A stretch of 64,000 nucleotides of DNA from Platerodrilus igneus (lineage: Eukaryota > Arthropoda > Insecta > Coleoptera > Lycidae), in assembly GCA_036346225.1 (NCBI GenBank), contig JARFIW010001456.1, forward strand, positions 806,001 through 870,000, in the 5' to 3' direction. Below are positions 58,388 through 64,000 of this stretch, in pieces; position 1 is the first letter of the stretch, and every line of letters begins with the position of its first letter. The notes beneath the pieces were generated by a model that saw nothing but the letters and a program-made list of their open reading frames with translations, searched no databases and was not told where the DNA came from. A program made the translations under genes and the position numbers.

Positions 58388-59941
58388 GTGGACATTTCAT
58401 TCATTGCGCTACAAAGTAATACGAATATTTTGATTAATAAAAACTTGTTCATTTTAGATTCAGGTGCAACTCAAAACTTAATATCAGACAACATGGAACA
58501 TTTATGTAAAAATGTGCAAAATCTAGGCAAAGAAATAAAAATACATGTTGCGAATGGTGAATACATGGTAGCTACAAAATAGGGTACAATATCAGGTACA
58601 TCTCAAGGTAGAAATTTAAGTATAAACGGGTTGATAGTCAAAGGAATAAAACACAACCTAATTTCTGTAACGGAACTTGTAAATAAAGGAAACAAAGTGG
58701 TATTTGAAAAAGAGACGGTCAAAATAGAAGGAAATAATTATACTCTTGAATGTAAACTGAAAGATAAGCTATTTATATTAGAAATAAATATAGAAAACTC
58801 GGAACAATGTTATGTAACAGAAAATCTTTGGCATTGTAGATTAGGTCATCTAAATCATAAAGGGCTCAAAATGTTGAACTTACCTAAAGGAAAAGAAATT
58901 TGTTCTAAGTGTATAGAAGGAAAATCAACAAGAAAACCGTTTTACTCTAAACCAAAAAGATCAAAGCACATCGGAGAATTAATACATTCAGATCTTGAGG
59001 GACCAATAAAACCAGAAACCTCAGAAGGGCATTGATATTATCAGGTTTTAATGGATGATTATTCTCACTTTGTGATGGTAAAATTATTAAAGAACAAGTC
59101 TGAAGCAACAGAAAATTTAAAAGATTTTATAAAATTAATAAACACGCAACATAGACTAAAAACAAAAAGGATCCGCTGTGATAATGGAGAGGAATTTTCT
59201 TCAAGTGAATTTAGGGACTACTGTAGATTCAAAGATATTTTAATACAATATACCATACTCTATACTCCACAACAAAATAGAGCAAGTGAAAGAACGAATA
59301 GAACTTTAATGGACAAAACAAGGACAACATTTGCTTAAACTGGATTACCCAAACATTTATGGGGAGAAGCTATAAGATATTCAGCTTATGAGCTAAATAG
59401 ATCACCTACAATTGCGAATAGAGGGATACCACCTGCCAAAATATGGTACGGAAATAATGATTTATCTAAACTAAGAATATTTGAAAGTCGTGAATGGGCA
59501 GTAGTACTTCCAAGACACTCAAAGTTGGATATTCGAGCTAAGCCAATGACATTGGTTGGATATTGTGGTGGAGGATACAGATTGTGGGATCAAAATGAAA
59601 ATAAAATTGTAACTTCAAGAGACGTAACATTTGATGTAACTGATATACATTTCAATGAGCAGAAAATACAAACAATTGATTACAAGGAAGAAGATGATAA
59701 AGTCCACAAAGAGATAAATGAAGAAATCATTAAACATGAAAATGAAATTCAAAGCGAAAACGAACAAGAAGAAAATACGCATAATGAAAATAATGAAAAA
59801 TATAAAGAACCAACAAGAACTGGAAGGGTAATAAAAAAACCAAAACATTTTGATGAATATGAGTTATACACTGTATACTGTTTAATGACAAATCAGGAAG
59901 AACCACAAGATTATGACAATGCGGTATTATCCAAAGAATAG
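58388..59941 (+). pseudogene. Copia C2 protease and integrase
   Basis: The protease motif is FILDSGATQNLISD. The integrase has LWHCRLGHLNHKGL and CSKCIEGKSTRKPF (HHCC), LIHSDLEGPI (Asp), RIRCDNGEEFSSSEF (Asp) and QQNRASERTNRTLMD (Glu). A KLWGE-type LPKHLWGEAIRYSAYELNRS block follows. In-frame stops occur at 58580-58582, 59033-59035, 59336-59338 and 59939-59941; the frame is otherwise intact. Confidence 0.9.
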
Positions 59942-61105
59942 AGAGATGTGATTAACAAAGAATTGGCATCACACAAAGAGCAAAATACTTGGAGCGAAGA
60001 GAACCTACCCAAAGGGCAAAATGGGTCTTCAGAACCAAAGAAGATGGTACAAAGAAAGCTAGAATTGTAGCAAAAGGATTTCAAATTGAGGAGGAGAAAA
60101 CATTTAACATTCTATACGCACCAGTTGCTAGAATGTCTACAATAAGAGTTATGTTGTCTTTTGCATTACAAAACAATTTCAAGATCATACAGTTAGATAT
60201 ACCATCAACAATTTTGAATGGTAAATTGAAAACTGATGTTTATATACAAAGACCTGAAGGAGTGCAAACTAGATCACCGATATTGAAACTTAATCGTGCA
60301 TTATACGGATTTAAAGAATCTCCAAAACTATGGAACAACAGATTCAATGACTTTATCATTAAATATATAATGAAAAGGTCATCATATGATTGTTGTTTGT
60401 ACTATAATAGTAATAATTGTTGGTTGATACTTTATGTTGACGATATATTAATATGTGGCAAGGACGACGAGATAGAAAGAGTAATATATGCACTCAAGCT
60501 AGGATTTAAAGCTAAAGAGATTGGAGAAGTAAACAATTTTTTAGGTATGAAAATCGAAAGAACTGAAACAAAAATCTACATAAACCAGACTAAAATGATT
60601 CAAAAATTTTACAGGCATTTAATATGCAAGACTGCAAAAGCATAGAAGAAACTCCAATGGAAAATAATTTTCAAATCGATACTGAACAAGAGGTAATTGA
60701 AGTACCATACAGAAACCTTATTGGATATTTACTTTATTTATCAACTATATCAAGACCTGACATAACTTATTCTGTATCATACCTAAGTCGCACACTTGAC
60801 AAACCTACTGAACAAACTTGGAATGCAGTGAAACGAATTCTACAATATTTACAAAGAACAAAGAACATGAAACTTATATTTACAAAAAGAGGAAATGATT
60901 ATGTTGAAGGATATACTGATGCAAATGGGGAACGGACAGATCAGATAGGAAAAGTGTAAGTGGTGGAATAATTTTTTTTAATAATAATCCAATGAACTGG
61001 TTTTCAAAAAAAGCAAAACTGTATTGCACTGTCTAGTGCTGAGTCGGAATATTTAGCAGCAGCTACAACAGCTCAAGATTTAATAAACATCAAACCGATA
61101 TTTTA
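59942..61105 (+). pseudogene. Copia C2 reverse transcriptase and RNase H
   Basis: RT motifs: KWVFRTKEDGTKKARIVAKG, LDIPSTILNGKLKTDVYIQR, RALYGFKESPKLWNNRF and WLILYVDDILICGKDDE (intact YVDD). RNase H: SRPDITYSVSYLSR, EGYTDANGERTD (one Asp region, with a small frameshift) and ALSSAESEYLAAATTAQDL. Frameshifts lie near 59990, 60615 and 60950. It stops at about 61105, where hAT sequence begins. Confidence 0.9.
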
Positions 61106-61108
61106 CTG

Positions 61109-61792
61109 GTGGATTATCGCAATCCACATAACTTCATTGCACTCGAAAAAATATATGTAGGTATACATGCCTACGAAAGTATTCAAAATCTTAAAAATGA
61201 TTCAAAATGTTCAACAAAAGAACTGGAAACATTTTTCAAATCATGTTTGAAATTTTACATTGAAATAGTTAGTGAAATAAAAGAACGTTTTGTATTTACT
61301 GACAAATTATTCGATGTTATCTCAGTTGTAGATCCACAAGTTGCTCAAAATTTTGAAGTTAAAACTTTACATGGTGTTACTGAAAGGTTTACATTTTTAA
61401 AAAAATTTATTGATATTTAGCAGTTACATAATGAATGGAAGGAACACGCTCTTTTAGATCATGACAAACTTGGTTTAACACTTAACCTGCCTACGGAAAA
61501 ATATTGGAAGATTGTTTTTGAATTAAAAAACGCCATAGATCAACCAATGTTTAAAAATTTGAAGATTGTCATATCCTTTTTACTAGTTTTGCCCTTTTCA
61601 AATGCTTCAGTAGAAAGAGTATTCAATAACTTAAAAAATATAAAAACTGAAAACAGAAATAGGTTGGATACTGACACTGTAGATGCCTTATTGATAGCCA
61701 AGGAAGGAATAATGGCAGAAGGAGGATGTGTTGCTTTTAATCCCACTGACAGTATGATTAATTCGATAGGGCATACGTGGGATAAGCCTTAA
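61109..61792 (+). pseudogene. hAT transposase C-terminal fragment
   Basis: Two frames in phase separated by one TAG (61418-61420) read to TAA 61792. The diagnostic hAT dimerisation block is VLPFSNASVERVFNNLKN, then RNRLDTDTVDALLIAKEGI. Upstream is a helical segment (SIQNLKNDSKCSTKELETFF). The BED finger and most of the catalytic domain are missing, so only the 3' third survives, joined to the copia RNase H. Confidence 0.85.
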
Positions 61793-62560
61793 CCATATTA
61801 TAATTTACAATGTATAATGACTTCTTTTTCTTTTGTAAAATATACAACAAGTTTTGTATTTCTATGTGCACAGTCATTTTTACCATGTTCTGACAAGTTT
61901 ATTAAATTGGTTCAAGCCCTTTGCGAAAGATAATGCATACGTTCTATACGAAATTATAAAGCAAATAGTAAGTTTAAAAATCCTCCTTTCCAAAAAGAAT
62001 TTTTTAACAATTGGTGAATTTTTGGGGTTTTTAATGTTTTTTTGGGGAGTATTGGGGTTTACTGTTAAAATATCTGGGGGAAAAGCATGCTATTGATTGG
62101 CAACACTGCATCTTGACCATAGCCAACTAATATCTTAATCACATGGTTTAAACTTTATTTACTAATTCCTGTGTTTTTGTACTAATTGTTCTTGTAGATA
62201 AATTAAATATTATCGGTAGAATAAGTGAAACGTGACCTATATTAGTTATTAAATAGTTAGTACAGTTTTACTTAAAAGACAATTCAGTAGTGTTTTGTTT
62301 AGTGGCAGAAGAAAAATATTGCGTAATAATTGGTAAGTGTTTGAATTTGTTTCTGGTATTATCTAACCTTTTTATTGTATATACATATAAATATGAGCGA
62401 CTAGCTTTGAATTAAAGGTTTCACAAGTACAATAAAACGCAATTAAATTACAATGAATTAAGATTAGTTTTTTCATTCGTTAACAGTGTAATAAATTGTG
62501 AAATTCTGGCTCTGTTTTGCTTTAATTTAATTATTGTGTATTGTTAAAGGTTCCTAAAAA
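61793..62560. other. Spacer, likely ends of hAT and P-type elements
   Basis: A+T-rich, with a G-run patch at 62020-62080. I could not place terminal repeats for either element. Confidence 0.35.
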
Positions 62561-64000
62561 ATGTCTCCACAGATTAAAAAATGTGCTGTTCCTGGATGTT
62601 CTGATTGTATTAGCTGGCGACATAGATTTCCAAATACCTGGAGAGCGAGTGTAGATATTATAAATATATGGTTAAGCAATGTTAACAATCCAATGTTAAT
62701 AAATTTAACTCGTGAAAATTTGTATTCTTCATATTACGTGTGTGACCGACATTTTGCAGATGATAATAAAGTTCCATTTTCTACAAAATGCAATAGAGGA
62801 TTAATGTACGATGCTGTTCCTACACTTCATCTGCACAGATTTGGCAACTTGTATTTTACCTACAGACAAACTGACACCTGTTACACCTCAAACGTTGTCA
62901 TCAAGTACGTATGTTATTTGATATGTATAAAAACCTGTAATTAACATTTTAGGTACACAAGAGAATGCAGATTTTAAGTAAGATACTGCACCAGTTACTC
63001 CTCCATTGTTATCTTCTGGTATGTATGCTTTATTTCATAATTATAAGAAACCTATGATTTACATATTTCAGGTGCAAAGCGTAGAATTTCAATTTTACAC
63101 GAGGTTAATGTAACTCATCAAGCTGATTTGACACCTAAATGTCGGAAGTTTTACAAGAAAATTGTTAACTGGGGTGTAAGAAATCGGAAACTTCAAAGCT
63201 CTATTTCTAGTTTTAGAAAAAGGTTGGAAAATGCAGAACATCTTGCTAGTTCTGGTGACTTTAACAAATTTATAAATGATGTTAATGACACCAGACTTTT
63301 ATATGTCAGCAGTTAAAAATCAGAAGATTTGTGCAAAAGCTTGACGATTTACAGTGGATGAAAAAATTCTGTCCTTATCTATTTTGAAAAGTAGCGCCAA
63401 GGGTTATCGATTTTTATCGAAAATATTTTCATTACCATCCCGAAGAACTTTAACCAATTTTTTTAAATAGAATCCCATTTAGGCCAGGGATCAATGAGCA
63501 AATATTCCAGGCAATACTAAATTCTGTCCAAAACATGAATATTAAAGACCGATGTTGTGTTTTATTATTTGATGAATTGTCAATTCAAGCAAATCTAACT
63601 TATAATAAAAAGTACTATATCGAAGGACTAGGAGACAATGACACTAGTCGCAGAAATAGATTTGCAACTCATGCAAATGTTTTCATGCTTCGGGGACTCT
63701 GTCGTCAGTGGAAGCAGCCAATTTTGTTTTCATTTTTATATGGTCCTATTAAAACCATAGATTTAAAATGCCAAATTGTAAAATTGGTTGAAAAGGCACA
63801 CACTATTGGTTTGGATATTGTAGGAAGCATATGCGATCAAGGATTGGCAAACCAAGCCGCCATTAATTTGCCGATTAAAGAAACAAGAGAAAAATATGGG
63901 GAGCAAAAAAAACATTTTGATTTTAGTGTTAATGACATGGACACAATTCCACTGTATGATATTCCTCATTTGTTTAAAGGAATACGAAATAATTTATTAA
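62561..64000 (+). pseudogene. P-type (THAP9-like) transposase P2, partial
   Basis: The start ATG 62561 gives MSPQIKKCAVPGCSDCISW, then YYVCDRHFADD and DAVPTLHL: the C2CH THAP finger with its AVPT box in one exon. Later exons follow AG acceptors near 62952 and 63070, reading LTPKCRKFYKKIVNWGVRNR. After an in-frame TGA and frameshifts (63310-63470) the core is open to the window edge: VLLFDELSIQANL (first Asp), HANVFMLRGLCRQWKQPIL, GSICDQGLANQA (second Asp) and IPLYDIPHLFKGIRNNLL. It differs from P1 throughout, so it is a second family. Confidence 0.85.

Larger units (their letters stand above)
51640..61105 (+). mobile_element. Ty1/copia element C2, split by BEL element
   Basis: A gag fragment at about 51640-51708 breaks off at the BEL insertion and continues at 58022 in the same sense. 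It is followed by protease, integrase, RT and RNase H on the plus strand to about 61105. Left and right LTRs are not visible, so both ends appear truncated; at the right it abuts the hAT remnant. At least three in-frame stops and three frameshifts are present, so it is inactive. It is less decayed than copia C1. Confidence 0.85.

Noticed and set aside
1..64000. tRNA or rRNA genes
   Set aside because: I looked for box B-like GGTTCGAANCC and rRNA core phrases on both strands by eye and found none with a foldable context.

Overview
The window reads as transposon-rich nuclear DNA of an arthropod, most likely an insect. It is A+T-rich, genes have spliceosomal introns (one only 45 nt), and there are two P-type (THAP) transposons, two PIF/Harbinger transposons, a BEL/Pao element, two Ty1/copia elements, Ty3/gypsy-type LTR elements, two LINE fragments and an hAT remnant. 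A beetle-like genome would fit the very short introns, but the sequence alone does not settle the order. The only host gene I can name is the exon-junction-complex factor Pym (partner of Y14 and Mago), at 50328-50969.

Layout. 1-900: LINE reverse-transcriptase remnant (- strand). 900-5560: no recognised gene, one candidate unidentified exon at 4897-5131. 5564-8826: two non-coding units bounded by (TA)n. 10142 to about 17800: a Harbinger element whose transposase is split by a 4.4 kb LTR element (10998-15426) and whose Myb/SANT-like gene is split by a solo LTR (16436-17194). 18104-25318: a five-exon P-type transposase gene split by a gypsy-type element (20404-23686). 25741-30423: an old copia element with both LTRs and a target duplication, itself hit by another solo LTR (26543-27361) and a roughly 0.2 kb insert. 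30644-32676: non-coding unit X1. 33261-34700: hairpins and duplications. 35840-38070: a second LINE (- strand). 38124-39872: unit Y2, an inverted copy of 5564-7025. 41601-47710: three units (X2, Z, W) separated only by (TA)n tracts. 47816-49874: a second Harbinger remnant with convergent genes. 50328-50969: Pym. About 51640-61105: a copia element split in gag by a complete BEL element (51709-58016). 61109-61792: hAT 3' end. 62561-64000: a second P-type transposase running off the window.

The insertions can be ordered in time: several carry exact target-site duplications (ATCC, ATTG, GTAC, AGAC, GTTAC, TAATT) inside another element's coding sequence, and taking one out in reading lets the host reading continue. 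Three copies of one gypsy-type LTR family, and a related non-coding LTR element, share a terminal palindrome with matched changes in both arms, an atypical 3' terminus in the main family, and a repeated leader module that ends in a splice donor. The least explained material is the set of 1.5-2.2 kb units (Y1, B, X1, Y2, X2, Z, W) that sit between (TA)n tracts, share short terminal inverted motifs, and in several cases carry a TATA-like box. I found no known protein in them. They are the best candidate here for an undescribed repeat system.
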